This document shows positions 28,401 to 36,106 of a DNA stretch of 55,280 nt, piece by piece. This stretch comes from Acidobacteriota bacterium (GTDB taxonomy: Bacteria > Acidobacteriota > Terriglobia > Acidiferrales > UBA7541): NCBI GenBank assembly GCA_016201285.1, contig JACQDE010000082.1:1-55280 (forward strand), written 5' to 3'. A program made the translations under genes and the position numbers. The notes under the pieces were generated by a model. It was not told where the DNA came from and ran no database searches. It saw nothing but the letters and a program-made list of their open reading frames with translations. The first letter of the stretch is position 1, and every line of letters begins with the position of its first letter.

Positions 28401-29913
28401 GGAAGTGGCGTACGTGGTGCCGCTGATCCACTGCTTGACGGTCGTGGGATTGCCGCGAGAACCGGAGACGGCGCCGTGCTGCGGAACACCCGACGTGGCT
28501 GTAACCGTTCCTTCGTCATAGGTGATTGTAGTCTGCGCGATCTGCGTGCCCGTCCCGCCGCAACTCGGACTCGTTCCGGACGCGGTACATACGGTGATCG
28601 TTGCTGGCCGATCAAGGATGTTGTTGCCCAAGCTTGCGTAGGTAATCAAAGTCTTGCGCACCAACGGAGGACTGCTGCTATGAAAGTCGTACTCGTCTGT
28701 TTCTGTCGGAAGACCGTAGCTATTAAAAAAAGTGTCGTTCTTTGATTGAATTGTTCCGGAGTCGGGCTGAATATTCACGGTTCGCCGCGAAATCGGTAAA
28801 GTCACAGCAGTATTGGTGCATGGAATGGCGCTGCCGTTGTAACACGTGTTTATCGTTTGAAGCAGCGGGCTGGAACCCTGGTAGCTCTGACGCTGAGTTT
28901 CGTAAATCCCCTGGAAGTGGATGACCGTTTGGTTCGCGTTCGGAGTGGTCGGGTCGGTAATCGTCGTCGTCCAGTGAGTACCGGAGACTTGAGCGCGAAC
29001 GTATTGCCAAGTCGCGGTCCAGCCTGCACCAGTAGAAACGGTGCGCTGCAGGCCGGCGGCACTGCCGTCACTGGTGATTCCATTCGATCCTCCAGTATAG
29101 GTGTAGGTGATTTGCCCACCGGTGGGCAACGTTACGGAGGCGATTCTTGCGGTCACGCAATAGCCTTGATAGGTGCCGGAGAGCGGCGTGCACGAACCGG
29201 GTGTCTGCTCGTAGGTGAAGCTGTATTGCTTGGCGTTCGGGAGAATGATGTGATCGACCAAAGCAAAGCTCGTAGGGCCGTACTCGGCGATCGGGTTTCC
29301 TCCACTGGTGGCTCCGAAATTCGTCTTGACCGTATATGCCGTGTAATAGATCGTGACCGACACAGAAGTGCCTGCGGCATTCTTGTAGGTGTAGCTGACG
29401 GGATTGGGAGCTGCGCCGGAGATGGTTAGGGCTGTGCTGCCCAGCGTGTCGGTAAACGTCTGTGGGGAGCTTGCGCTGGCGGTAATCGTATTTCCATTCG
29501 AATCAGTCTTGGAACCGGACCCGGCCACAGATTGCAAGGGGGGATTTATTACGCCGCCCCCACGTGGGATTACGGTAGCCGACGGGTTGGCGGATGCATA
29601 CAGTATGTAGCCTGAACCATCGGTGGCGGTGGCCGATGCCGAATATGGGATCGATATTCCGCACTCTTGGTCGGAGACCGAGAGGGCATAGCTATGGGCA
29701 ACTCCGAATTCATCGTGGTAAACCCAGTTTGAGTAGTTTAGCTGATAAAAACGCTCGCCGGTTTCGGGGTCGCGGCAACTCACTTGCGTAACTTTGTAGG
29801 TGACGTACCCGATGAAGGACTCCGTCTGGCCCCTCCAACCAAAGTTGGTGACGAATTGCCAGCTCTGGCTACCGGAGACGCCGACGGGATACCAAACCGA
29901 GGAGTCGTAGCTC
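25425..29913 (-). pseudogene. Large Rhs/YD-repeat protein gene, 3' part (cut from its start by a transposon)
   Basis: About 1496 codons of a giant cell-surface YD-repeat protein: beta-rich N-terminal part, then YD repeats (YGYDLDSNRTNVTDPRG, YQYDLMGSLTQLTFPSGR, KYSYDYDRFGNRW), the Rhs-associated core (LHTDHLRSTRV, FRQYDPNQGRWMSVDPL, boundary DPSGL), and a variable tip of about 200 residues with a hydrophobic stretch (GRVASRAIGATVALVIALL) and a His/Cys-containing end. The first codon of the open frame is TTG and has no ribosome site: it is the Leu of an interrupted ...TSNL-SYDSS... sequence. The real start is at 33658, beyond the IS1595-type element. Removing the element and one 6-bp duplication gives 4701 bp, exactly 1567 codons. 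As it stands the gene is probably silent unless the element excises. Confidence 0.9.
26041..26614 (-). repeat. 574-bp rhs core duplication, copy B (in the full rhs gene)
   Basis: Counterpart of 23866-24439: gap-free alignment at a constant offset of 2175 bases. This is homology for recombination between the large rhs gene and the orphan tip, which would swap the C-terminal domains and delete the HEAT gene. Confidence 0.9.
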
Positions 29914-29919
29914 AAATTA
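29914..29919 (+). repeat. Target-site duplication AAATTA, left copy
   Basis: Matches 33447-33452 directly on the other side of the element. The 6 bases seen are shorter than the 8 bp usually reported for the IS1595 family. Confidence 0.8.
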
Positions 29920-29944
29920 GGGCAACAATATACTTGACAACTCC
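29920..29944 (+). repeat. Left terminal inverted repeat of the IS1595-type element
   Basis: Begins GGGCAACAATATACTTG, identical over 17 bases to the reverse complement of 33430-33446; matching continues imperfectly for eight more bases. Confidence 0.92.
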
Positions 29945-29962
29945 GAAGAAAAAGCGTAAGCT
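29934..29962 (+). promoter_or_regulatory. Candidate transposase promoter overlapping the left inverted repeat
   Basis: TTGACA (29934-29939) is a perfect -35 hexamer, 17 bases before TAAGCT (29957-29962). Transcription would then begin near the ATG at 29969, giving a leaderless message, which fits the absence of any ribosome site before that ATG. Pattern evidence only. Confidence 0.35.
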
Positions 29963-29968
29963 TTTGGC

Positions 29969-30916
29969 ATGAGACAATCTACCACATTGCAAAGCGCGAT
30001 TATCTACTTTTCCCACGCTGACCGTTGTAGGGAATACTTGGTTGCCCGTCGCTGGCCGAATGGCGTGACCTGCCCGCGCTGCGGAACCAACAAGGTAACA
30101 TTCCAGCAGAAGCATAATCGCTGGCAGTGCTCAAACCATCACGACCGCCGCCAGTTCACGCTCAAGACCGGCACGATATTCGAGGACTCGCCAATTGGCT
30201 TGGACAAGTGGCTGACCGCGATGTGGATGATAGTGAATTGCAAGAATGGCGTCAGTTCCTACGAGATTCACCGCTCGATTGGCGTGACGCAAAAGACCGC
30301 GTGGTTTATGGACCACCGGATTCGCCTCGCGTTGAATGTTGGAACGACCAACAAATTGTCAGGCGAGGTCGAGGCCGACGAAACTTTCATCGGCGGCAAG
30401 GCGCGGAACATGCACCTGAGCAAGCGCGAGCGGCGAATCACTGGAACGGGCGGCAAGGACAAGATTCCGGTAATGGGAATGCTTGAGCGCGGCGGCAAGG
30501 TTCGCGCGTTGGTGATTCCCAATCGCAAGAAACAGGCATTGCAAACGGAAGTAAAGAAGCACGTCAAGGCTGGCGCGTCTCTCTACACGGATGCGCTGCT
30601 GTCGTATGACGGTCTAGAGCGCGAGTACGCGCATCAGGTGATAGACCATGTGCTCAAATACGTTGACGGACGCGTTCACACGAACGGCTTGGAAAACTTT
30701 TGGTCGTTGCTCAAGCGAGGAATTTCGGGAACCTACATCAGCGTGGAACCGTTCCATCTTTTCCGCTACCTTGACGAGCAGACTTTCCGTTACAATCACC
30801 GCGCGGGAATGAGCGACGGAGACCGTTTCGACGTGGCGATTCGGCAGATTGTCGGCAAGCGCCTAACCTTCGACCAATTGACTGGCAAGGCGAGCGCGGG
30901 AGCGCGTCCCAATTGA
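29969..30916 (+). CDS. IS1595-family (ISXO2-like) transposase
   Basis: 315 residues. An N-terminal zinc ribbon (C35-x2-C38, and C54 with nearby His) is followed by TLKTGTIFEDSPIGLDKWL, typical of this family, and by the DDE catalytic domain: Asp137 in EADETFIGG, Asp208 in LYTDALLSY, and Asn239/Glu242 in HTNGLENFWSLLKRG. It would cut and join the element ends at 29920 and 33446. The start is ATG 29969 with no clear ribosome site. The stop TGA overlaps the TTG start of the methyltransferase (TTGA), so passenger expression is tied to the transposase. The frame is intact and all catalytic residues are present, so the element may be active. Confidence 0.95.
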   Translation: MRQSTTLQSAIIYFSHADRCREYLVARRWPNGVTCPRCGTNKVTFQQKHNRWQCSNHHDRRQFTLKTGTIFEDSPIGLDKWLTAMWMIVNCKNGVSSYEIHRSIGVTQKTAWFMDHRIRLALNVGTTNKLSGEVEADETFIGGKARNMHLSKRERRITGTGGKDKIPVMGMLERGGKVRALVIPNRKKQALQTEVKKHVKAGASLYTDALLSYDGLEREYAHQVIDHVLKYVDGRVHTNGLENFWSLLKRGISGTYISVEPFHLFRYLDEQTFRYNHRAGMSDGDRFDVAIRQIVGKRLTFDQLTGKASAGARPN

Positions 30917-31875
30917 ACCCCAACGCGAACGGCAACGGCGCGGGAAACGGAAAGCATAGCGTTGTATCGCTTTTTTCGGGGTGCGGCGGAATGGACTTGG
31001 GATTCCGTGGCGGCTTTCAAGTGTTCGGCAAATTGTATGAGCCGCTTCCGTTTCACATCGTCTGGGCGAACGACCTCAGCCCGGCTGCGTGCAAGACCTA
31101 CAAGAAAAATTTGGAGGACGTGATTCACGAGGGCAACATATGGGAATGCCTCGAAAAACTTCCCAAGCGCGCGGATGTGGTGATCGGCGGATTTCCTTGC
31201 CAAGACATCTCAATCAACGGCAAGCTGGCTGGAGTGAACGGGAATGACTCGCGCAGCGGATTATATCGCGCGATGCTGGAAGTAATTAAACGGTGCAAGC
31301 CCCGCGCGTTCGTCGCCGAAAATGTAAAAGGCTTGATGCAAAAATATAATCGGGAAAATCTCGCAAAAGTTGTTTCCGATTTTAGCGAGCTTGGCTACAA
31401 CCTTTCGTATAACCTCTACCTCGCCGCCAATTATGGAGTGCCACAGATGCGGCAACGGGTGTTCATCGTCGGAACCGCGCAGGGAGTTAAGCCGTTCCGT
31501 CCGCCGTGGCCGATTATGCAAAAGGACGAATGGCTCACGTCGAAAAAGGCCATCGGCGACCTTGAAGATCGCGAAGAGTCTGAGGCCATCAATCACATTT
31601 GGAGCCGCGCCGAGCGCAGCGCCGAGCAGGGAAACAGGCGAATCAAGGCAGACCGGCCATCCGATACGATTCGGGCAGAGTGTCATGGCAATATTCAATA
31701 CCACTACAGCCTGCCTCGCCGCCTTTCCATGCGCGAGGCTGCGCGTCTTCAATCATTCCCCGATGATTTCATTTTCGCCGCCAAACTCAGGGAAACAGAA
31801 CGGCAAGTAGGAAATGCAGTACCGCCAGTACTTGCATGGCATATCGCACAAGCAGTGCGGGATTGTCTGTCGTGA
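30913..31875 (+). CDS. DNA (cytosine-5-)-methyltransferase, type II R-M system
   Basis: 320 residues, length normal for a small C5 methyltransferase. Motif I LFSGCGGMDLGF (about 20-31) binds S-adenosylmethionine. Motif IV GGFPCQDIS has the nucleophile Cys96. Motif VI is ENV (Glu136), motif VIII QMRQRVFIVG, motif IX RRLSMREAARLQSFPDDF, and motif X QVGNAVPPVLAWHIAQA. The only start in front of motif I is TTG 30913, overlapping the transposase stop, so translation is coupled. The first 14 residues are Asn/Gly-rich. It protects the host and element from the nuclease encoded next; the recognition site cannot be read from sequence. The 5-methylcytosine product explains the Vsr gene in the same cassette. 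Confidence 0.95.
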   Translation: MNPNANGNGAGNGKHSVVSLFSGCGGMDLGFRGGFQVFGKLYEPLPFHIVWANDLSPAACKTYKKNLEDVIHEGNIWECLEKLPKRADVVIGGFPCQDISINGKLAGVNGNDSRSGLYRAMLEVIKRCKPRAFVAENVKGLMQKYNRENLAKVVSDFSELGYNLSYNLYLAANYGVPQMRQRVFIVGTAQGVKPFRPPWPIMQKDEWLTSKKAIGDLEDREESEAINHIWSRAERSAEQGNRRIKADRPSDTIRAECHGNIQYHYSLPRRLSMREAARLQSFPDDFIFAAKLRETERQVGNAVPPVLAWHIAQAVRDCLS

Positions 31876-32876
31876 TCGAAACAGAAGAGTTCGAGGGCAT
31901 TCTAGACCTAGCCGTCAAGCAACTGAACAAGGACGTTCGGGAAAATTCCAATTATCACGACCCGCAAGCGTTCGAGAAGCGGGTGCTTGTCGCGCTTCAA
32001 GAAACCGCCGAAGGCCGCGGCATAAAAATCTCGCCTTCGTTTCATCCTCACGCTTTCCCGGACATTATTGCTAATGGCTTTGGAGTCGAGGTCAAAAGCA
32101 CAACCAAGGAATCTTGGGCGAGCGTTGGGAACAGCGTTTTCGAGGGAATGCGCGACCCCAGCGTGCTAAGGCTATACGTCGTATTCGGACGATTCGGCGG
32201 AATGCCAGCCGTGAAGTGGGGGAGATACGAAGAGCGGATCACGCACGTTAGGATTTCGCACGCGCCGCGCTTCGTTTTGGAAATGGACAGGGACGCCCCG
32301 CTATTCCAGCAAATGAATACAACCTACGACGAGTTCTCCCGACTGTCCTCCATAGAGAAGATGCGCCATATACGCGCATACTCGCGCGGGCGCTTGAAGC
32401 CTGGAGAAACGATGTGGTGGCTTGAAGAAAACCCAGGCGAGGAAAAAACTCTTCCGCTTGAAGTTCGAGTCTATATGAAGCTTTCGGGCGAGGAGAAGAA
32501 GAAACTCCGAGCGGAAGCCGCGCTACTGTGTCCTGAAATAGTTAAGGGTTCGCGCGCTAGGAACAAGTACGACCGAGCCGCCCTCTACATTCTCACCGTT
32601 CATGGAGTCTTTTGTCCGCAGACGCGCGACCTTTTCTCTGCTGGAAGCGTGGCAGGCAAGGAGCGCGGAGGAAACTACCTGCTCCGAGCGTTGCGCAATA
32701 TTCAAAACGAAATGCGAGAGGCGGCCTTGCGTCTCGACGGAAGGCTTGTCGAGGAATATTGGGGAATAGATTTCCCGCCACAAGAGAGGATCAAGGAATG
32801 GCTCAAGCGGGCCGATAGAAACGTGCAAAGCTGGAAACCCTCCGAGCATCTATTCAAGGAGGAGCAAAAGAAATGA
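31872..32876 (+). CDS. Type II restriction endonuclease, PD-(D/E)xK type
   Basis: 334 residues from GTG 31872, chosen because it overlaps the methyltransferase stop as GTGA; an ATG at 31836 would overlap more and has no ribosome site. The catalytic core is P63-D64 ... E73-V-K75 (FPDIIANGFGVEVKS), the standard metal-binding nuclease motif, at about residues 60-76. Later parts are Lys/Arg/Glu-rich helices with no further recognised domain. Placement directly after a C5 methyltransferase makes it the cognate restriction enzyme. The family resembles none I can name, so the target site is unknown. It ends with an ATGA overlap into a 50-residue gene. Confidence 0.85.
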   Translation: MIETEEFEGILDLAVKQLNKDVRENSNYHDPQAFEKRVLVALQETAEGRGIKISPSFHPHAFPDIIANGFGVEVKSTTKESWASVGNSVFEGMRDPSVLRLYVVFGRFGGMPAVKWGRYEERITHVRISHAPRFVLEMDRDAPLFQQMNTTYDEFSRLSSIEKMRHIRAYSRGRLKPGETMWWLEENPGEEKTLPLEVRVYMKLSGEEKKKLRAEAALLCPEIVKGSRARNKYDRAALYILTVHGVFCPQTRDLFSAGSVAGKERGGNYLLRALRNIQNEMREAALRLDGRLVEEYWGIDFPPQERIKEWLKRADRNVQSWKPSEHLFKEEQKK

Positions 32877-33025
32877 AACCTCAGCCAGCGCCAGAAGTGC
32901 CGGGCAAAACGCCGTGGGAACGGATGGACAACGCCGTGAGAAAAATCTTTAGCGTCTCGAAAGATGAAATAGCCACGCCACGGCGAAAGCGCGCCAAAAA
33001 GCGTTCCCGCCGCAAGCCGAAGTGA
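32873..33025 (+). CDS. 50-residue basic protein in the R-M cassette
   Basis: A short frame with a strong ribosome site (AAGGAGGAG about 8 nt upstream), starting inside the restriction gene's stop (ATGA) and ending 1 base before vsr. The protein starts MKPQPAPEVPGKTPWERMDN, continues to a FSVSKDEI element, and ends in a run of Arg/Lys. The PWERMDNAVRKIFSVSK stretch is like small ORFs often found in mobile gene cassettes in many bacteria; their function is not known to me. Roles as a controller of the R-M genes, a DNA-binding accessory or an antitoxin-like protein are all possible. There is no helix-turn-helix of the classical C-protein type. Confidence 0.75.
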   Translation: MKPQPAPEVPGKTPWERMDNAVRKIFSVSKDEIATPRRKRAKKRSRRKPK

Positions 33026-33026
33026 A

Positions 33027-33428
33027 ATGGACATACTGACGCGACGCGAGCGCAGCGTTCGCATGAGCCTGATTCGTTCGCGCAATACGAAGCCGGAGAT
33101 AGCCGTTCGGCGACTCGTTCACGGTCTAGGCTATCGTTTCAGATTGCACGGAAAGCTGGCAGGCCGACCCGACCTCGTTTTCCGCAGCAAGGCAAAGGTG
33201 ATTTTCGTACATGGCTGCTTTTGGCATTTGCATCGCGGATGCCCGCGCTGTCGCCCACCAAAGTCGCGGCTGGCGTACTGGCGGCCAAAGCTACGGCGCA
33301 ATGCTGTACGCGACACTCAGGTTCGCCGCGCACTGCGTCGTAGCGGATGGCGCTCGCTCGTAGTTTGGGAGTGCGAATTGGAGAACGCGGCCCGACTCAC
33401 GCGAAAGCTAAGGCGATTCTTGGATTAG
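33027..33428 (+). CDS. vsr: Very short patch repair endonuclease
   Basis: 133 residues, normal Vsr length. Visible signatures: RSxxMSLIRSRNTKPE near the start, GRPDLVF with catalytic Asp49, VIFVHGCFWHLH with zinc/active-site His and Cys, a Cys pair at CPRC, YWRPKLRRN, and VVWECEL. Vsr nicks 5' of T in T:G mismatches that arise when 5-methylcytosine deaminates, so it prevents mutation at the site methylated by the C5 methyltransferase of this cassette. It starts 1 base after the small basic gene; its stop codon lies within the right terminal repeat of the element. Confidence 0.95.
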   Translation: MDILTRRERSVRMSLIRSRNTKPEIAVRRLVHGLGYRFRLHGKLAGRPDLVFRSKAKVIFVHGCFWHLHRGCPRCRPPKSRLAYWRPKLRRNAVRDTQVRRALRRSGWRSLVVWECELENAARLTRKLRRFLD

Positions 33429-33446
33429 CCAAGTATATTGTTGCCC
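33422..33446 (-). repeat. Right terminal inverted repeat of the IS1595-type element
   Basis: Reverse complement begins GGGCAACAATATACTTG, identical to the left end for 17 bases. The TAG of vsr (33426-33428) falls within it. Confidence 0.92.
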
Positions 33447-33452
33447 AAATTA
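33447..33452 (+). repeat. Target-site duplication AAATTA, right copy
   Basis: Identical to 29914-29919; together they flank the element exactly. Confidence 0.8.
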
Positions 33453-33658
33453 GACGTGAAATTCATGCCGCGCCCGGGCTTGCTGATAACGGGAACTGCG
33501 ATATGCACGTTCAGGTTGGCGTTGTTCACCACGTCGTTGGCACTCCCGCTGAAGCTTCCAAAGGGCGGAGTGCCCGTAGCCACCTGAGCGAGGCAAGGCA
33601 TTGAACCAATTAGAATGAAGAGTCCAATCAAGCAGGAAATACGCAGTGCGGCTTTCAT
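33453..33658 (-). pseudogene. 5' end of the interrupted rhs gene (signal peptide part)
   Basis: ATG 33658 with AGGAGA 6 nt upstream starts a protein with a signal peptide (residues 1-25, ending PCLAQ), followed by GTPPFGSFSGSANDVVNN and GRGMNFTSNL, where the transposon has entered. In the present DNA the frame runs into the right inverted repeat and stops after GNNILG at a TAA, giving a peptide of about 77 residues. Joined to 29913-25425 through one AAATTA copy, it restores the full Rhs frame. It follows the secreted-protein gene 33677-34474 by 18 bases. Confidence 0.85.
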
Positions 33659-33676
33659 CACGAGTCTCCTCTGGAC

Positions 33677-34474
33677 CTACTGGATCGTGAAAACGGCGTC
33701 GGAAAGGCCGGAATTGATGACGACTGTCTGTACCACTAAGTCTAGAACCTGTCCTCCGTTGAGAAGCCTTTGAATTCGGAATGGGACCTTGGTGCCGTTC
33801 ACGATCCGGTAATCCGAATACCTGATTTCGACTGGTATATCCGTGCTTGCATCGTCGTCTGGATGGGCGTTGTAAGTGACACTTACAGGCAAAAGTGACC
33901 TGGCGTCCAAATAGATGTCAGTTGTGCTGAGCCGTGAGATTAGTTGAGCGGAGGTGGCTGACTTCGTGGTCACTTGGCGTGCGTAGCGAAGATGGTATAC
34001 GGAGGAGTTGCTTCGAGTCTCCTGACCGACATACGTAAAGACAATCTGTGGATTGGAGATTGCCCCTAGCAGCGAGAAAGCCGGGAAGAACCAAGTGGCA
34101 TCGTTCCAGCAGTTATGAAGTGACATGGCATGCGCCACTCCATCGGGCCCAGTCCAGGAACCTGCGGGCGATCCCGAAGATTCACCGCGGACTTCAAGCT
34201 GGGGCCCATGTGGGAGTGTGAAGTCGATTCGGCTGTTGCCCGGAACGCGCGCCTTCAATGTGACGGTTCCGGTGTCCTTGTCGGACCCGGCGATTCGGGT
34301 CACGCTTCCGGTCAGGGTTACATCGTTCAGCACCCCGTTCGAAGTCGAAGCGAGTGCTCGGGCAACTAAGGCTTGAGCCTGCGGGTCATGCTGTGGTGGT
34401 TGCTGTGATGAAGCTGTGGCTCCTGACAGGAAAATACAACAGAGAATAAGTGCCGTCCTCTCAAATTGACGCAC
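33677..34474 (-). CDS. Secreted protein of unknown function upstream of rhs
   Basis: 265 residues from GTG 34474, chosen because GGAGGTG stands 4 nt upstream; the longer frame to 34525 has no such site. Residues 1-24 form a signal peptide (ALILCCIFLSGATASSQ). The rest is beta-rich without recognised domain: SVTRIAGSDKDTGTVTLKA, WFFPAFSLLGA, TTDIYLDARSLLPVSVTY, IRYSDYRIVNGTKVPFRIQR. The last parts resemble LolA/outer-membrane lipoprotein-like beta sheets seen in many acidobacterial exported proteins. It is in operon with the rhs gene (18-base gap), so it may help export, folding or surface display of the Rhs protein; this is inference. Confidence 0.75.
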   Translation of the reverse strand: MRQFERTALILCCIFLSGATASSQQPPQHDPQAQALVARALASTSNGVLNDVTLTGSVTRIAGSDKDTGTVTLKARVPGNSRIDFTLPHGPQLEVRGESSGSPAGSWTGPDGVAHAMSLHNCWNDATWFFPAFSLLGAISNPQIVFTYVGQETRSNSSVYHLRYARQVTTKSATSAQLISRLSTTDIYLDARSLLPVSVTYNAHPDDDASTDIPVEIRYSDYRIVNGTKVPFRIQRLLNGGQVLDLVVQTVVINSGLSDAVFTIQ

Positions 34475-34588
34475 AAGGCACCTCCGTTGGCGCGGCAGAC
34501 TACGTGCAGGGGGGGGTACTGTCAAGAGAATTCTTTAGACAGATAACTCACCGTGACTTAGAGCTCGCCGGGACGCCTATCCGCCCCA

Positions 34589-34597
34589 TGCTATACT
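34589..34597 (+). promoter_or_regulatory. Extended -10 promoter of the amidase gene
   Basis: TGCTATACT: an extended TGn plus TATACT hexamer, 29 bases before the GTG start, with GGAGGG (34615-34620) as ribosome site in between. No good -35 is visible, which is normal for extended -10 promoters. Confidence 0.5.
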
Positions 34598-34625
34598 TGC
34601 CGCGCTTCGCAAGCGGAGGGAACGC

Positions 34626-36041
34626 GTGAGTGAGCTGATTCGTTTGTCCGCGGCACAGATGGCGGCGCGGGTGCGCAGCAAACAGGTGTCGCCCACGGAG
34701 CTGGTGCAGGCCCATCTGGCCCGCATCGATCGCATCAATCCGAAGATCAACGCCTTCGTTTCGCGCGACCCGGAGCACGCCCTGCAGGAGGCGCGCGCCG
34801 CGGAAGCAGCCGTGGCGCGCGGCGCCGAGCTCGGCCCGCTCCACGGCGTGCCGGTGACAATCAAGAGCTCGATTGACGTGGCGGGTTTTCGTTGCGAAAC
34901 CGGCACCAAGCTCCGCGCCGGCAACGTCGCGTCGCAGGATGCGCCGCTGGTGATGCGTCTCCGCGCCGCCGGCGCCATCGTTCTCGGCAATACGAACGTG
35001 CCCGAGATGCTGGTGTCTTACACCACGGACAATCTGCTGTACGGGAGGACGAATAATCCCTGGGACCTCGAGCGCACGCCCGGCGGTTCCAGCGGCGGCG
35101 AGGCCGCGGCGATCGCCGCGTGCTGCTCGGCCGCCGGCGTGGGCAGCGACGGTGGCGGCTCGATCCGGGTTCCCGCACACTTCAGCGGCATCTGCGGGCT
35201 GAAGCCCACGCCCGGCCGCATCCCCATCACCGGACATTTTCCGCAATGCGTCGGCCCGTTCGCCTTCCTGGGAGTCGTGGGGCCGATGGCGCGAACCGTG
35301 CGCGACTTGGAACTCCTACTCGAAGTGATGGCCGGATCGGAGAGCGGCGATGTCTGCGCGGCGCCGGTGCCGTTCCGGCGCGTCAGCGACGCCGAAGCGC
35401 GCAAGACCCGCATCGGCTGGTTCGAAGACGATGGAGTGACGCGGGTCACGCCGGAAACGCGCGCCGCTGTCCGGGCCGCCGCCGGGGCGCTCGAGCAGCA
35501 GGGATTCGAGGTCGTTCCTTTCCTGCCCCAGGGGCTCGAGAAGGCGCGCCAGTTGTGGTGGACGTTTTTTGGTCCCGTCGGCGGTCTGATGCTGGGCCCC
35601 ACGCTCGCGGGACACGAATCCGAGTTGAGCCCGACCCTGAGGGAGTTTGTCAGCCTCGTGTCCGCTGAGGCGCCTCCGACGCTGGAAGGCGTGCTGAATG
35701 CCTGGGTCGGGCGCGATCTGTGCCGCAGCGCGTTGCTCGCACAGATGGAAAACTTTCCGGTGCTGCTGTGCCCGGTTTCAACGGGGCCTGCCGCCCGCCA
35801 CGGCCAGCTCGGCTGGACGCAGGATGCCGGGCGTGTCTCATTTCTCGAAACGATGCGCTACTCCCAGTGGTTCAACCTGACCGGCAATCCCGCCGCGGTG
35901 GTGCCCGCGGGGCGCTCACCGGAGGGACTGCCCATCGGCGTCCAGATCGTCGGGCGGCCTTACGAAGAAGAGATGGTGCTGGCCATCGCCGGCAAGATCG
36001 AGCAGGCGCTCGGAGGCTGGCGAGAGCCGCCCATCGAATAG
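34626..36041 (+). CDS. Amidase-signature family hydrolase
   Basis: 471 residues starting at GTG 34626 with GGAGGG upstream. The amidase-signature triad is present: Lys80 (PVTIKSSID), cis-Ser155 (TPGGSSGGEA) and nucleophile Ser179 (GSDGGGSIRVP), with the same 24-residue spacing between the serines as in characterised members. No signal peptide, so it is cytoplasmic. There is no gatB/gatC nearby and the sequence is not specifically GatA-like, so a stand-alone amidase for small amides, or for drug/peptide amides, is more likely than the tRNA amidotransferase subunit. It is followed after 65 bases by the GH31 gene; a shared transcript is possible but not shown. Confidence 0.88.
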   Translation: MSELIRLSAAQMAARVRSKQVSPTELVQAHLARIDRINPKINAFVSRDPEHALQEARAAEAAVARGAELGPLHGVPVTIKSSIDVAGFRCETGTKLRAGNVASQDAPLVMRLRAAGAIVLGNTNVPEMLVSYTTDNLLYGRTNNPWDLERTPGGSSGGEAAAIAACCSAAGVGSDGGGSIRVPAHFSGICGLKPTPGRIPITGHFPQCVGPFAFLGVVGPMARTVRDLELLLEVMAGSESGDVCAAPVPFRRVSDAEARKTRIGWFEDDGVTRVTPETRAAVRAAAGALEQQGFEVVPFLPQGLEKARQLWWTFFGPVGGLMLGPTLAGHESELSPTLREFVSLVSAEAPPTLEGVLNAWVGRDLCRSALLAQMENFPVLLCPVSTGPAARHGQLGWTQDAGRVSFLETMRYSQWFNLTGNPAAVVPAGRSPEGLPIGVQIVGRPYEEEMVLAIAGKIEQALGGWREPPIE

Positions 36042-36106
36042 AATCCCGGCCACGTCGTCCGGCAGGCTGTGAGCACATGAACCGTACGAGAGGCGAGGAG
36101 GCCTAG

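Larger units (their letters stand above)
29920..33446 (+). mobile_element. IS1595-family transposon carrying a type II restriction-modification and Vsr cassette
   Basis: A 3527-bp element with matching ends (17 identical bases, about 22 of 25 overall), a 6-bp direct duplication outside them, and an ISXO2-like transposase. Behind the transposase on the same strand are four passenger genes: C5-cytosine methyltransferase, PD-(D/E)xK endonuclease, a 50-residue basic protein and Vsr endonuclease. Reading frames overlap as TTGA, GTGA and ATGA; vsr starts 1 base after the small gene and its stop lies inside the right end. There is almost no non-coding DNA. Passenger genes are known in the IS1595 family (transporter IS); a full R-M plus Vsr load coupled to transposase translation is unusual. 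The element splits the rhs gene in its N-terminal part. Confidence 0.93.

Noticed and set aside
31836..31871. ATG 31836 as start of the restriction endonuclease
   Set aside because: No ribosome site and a 40-base overlap with the methyltransferase; GTG 31872 forms the GTGA junction seen at the other passenger-gene boundaries.
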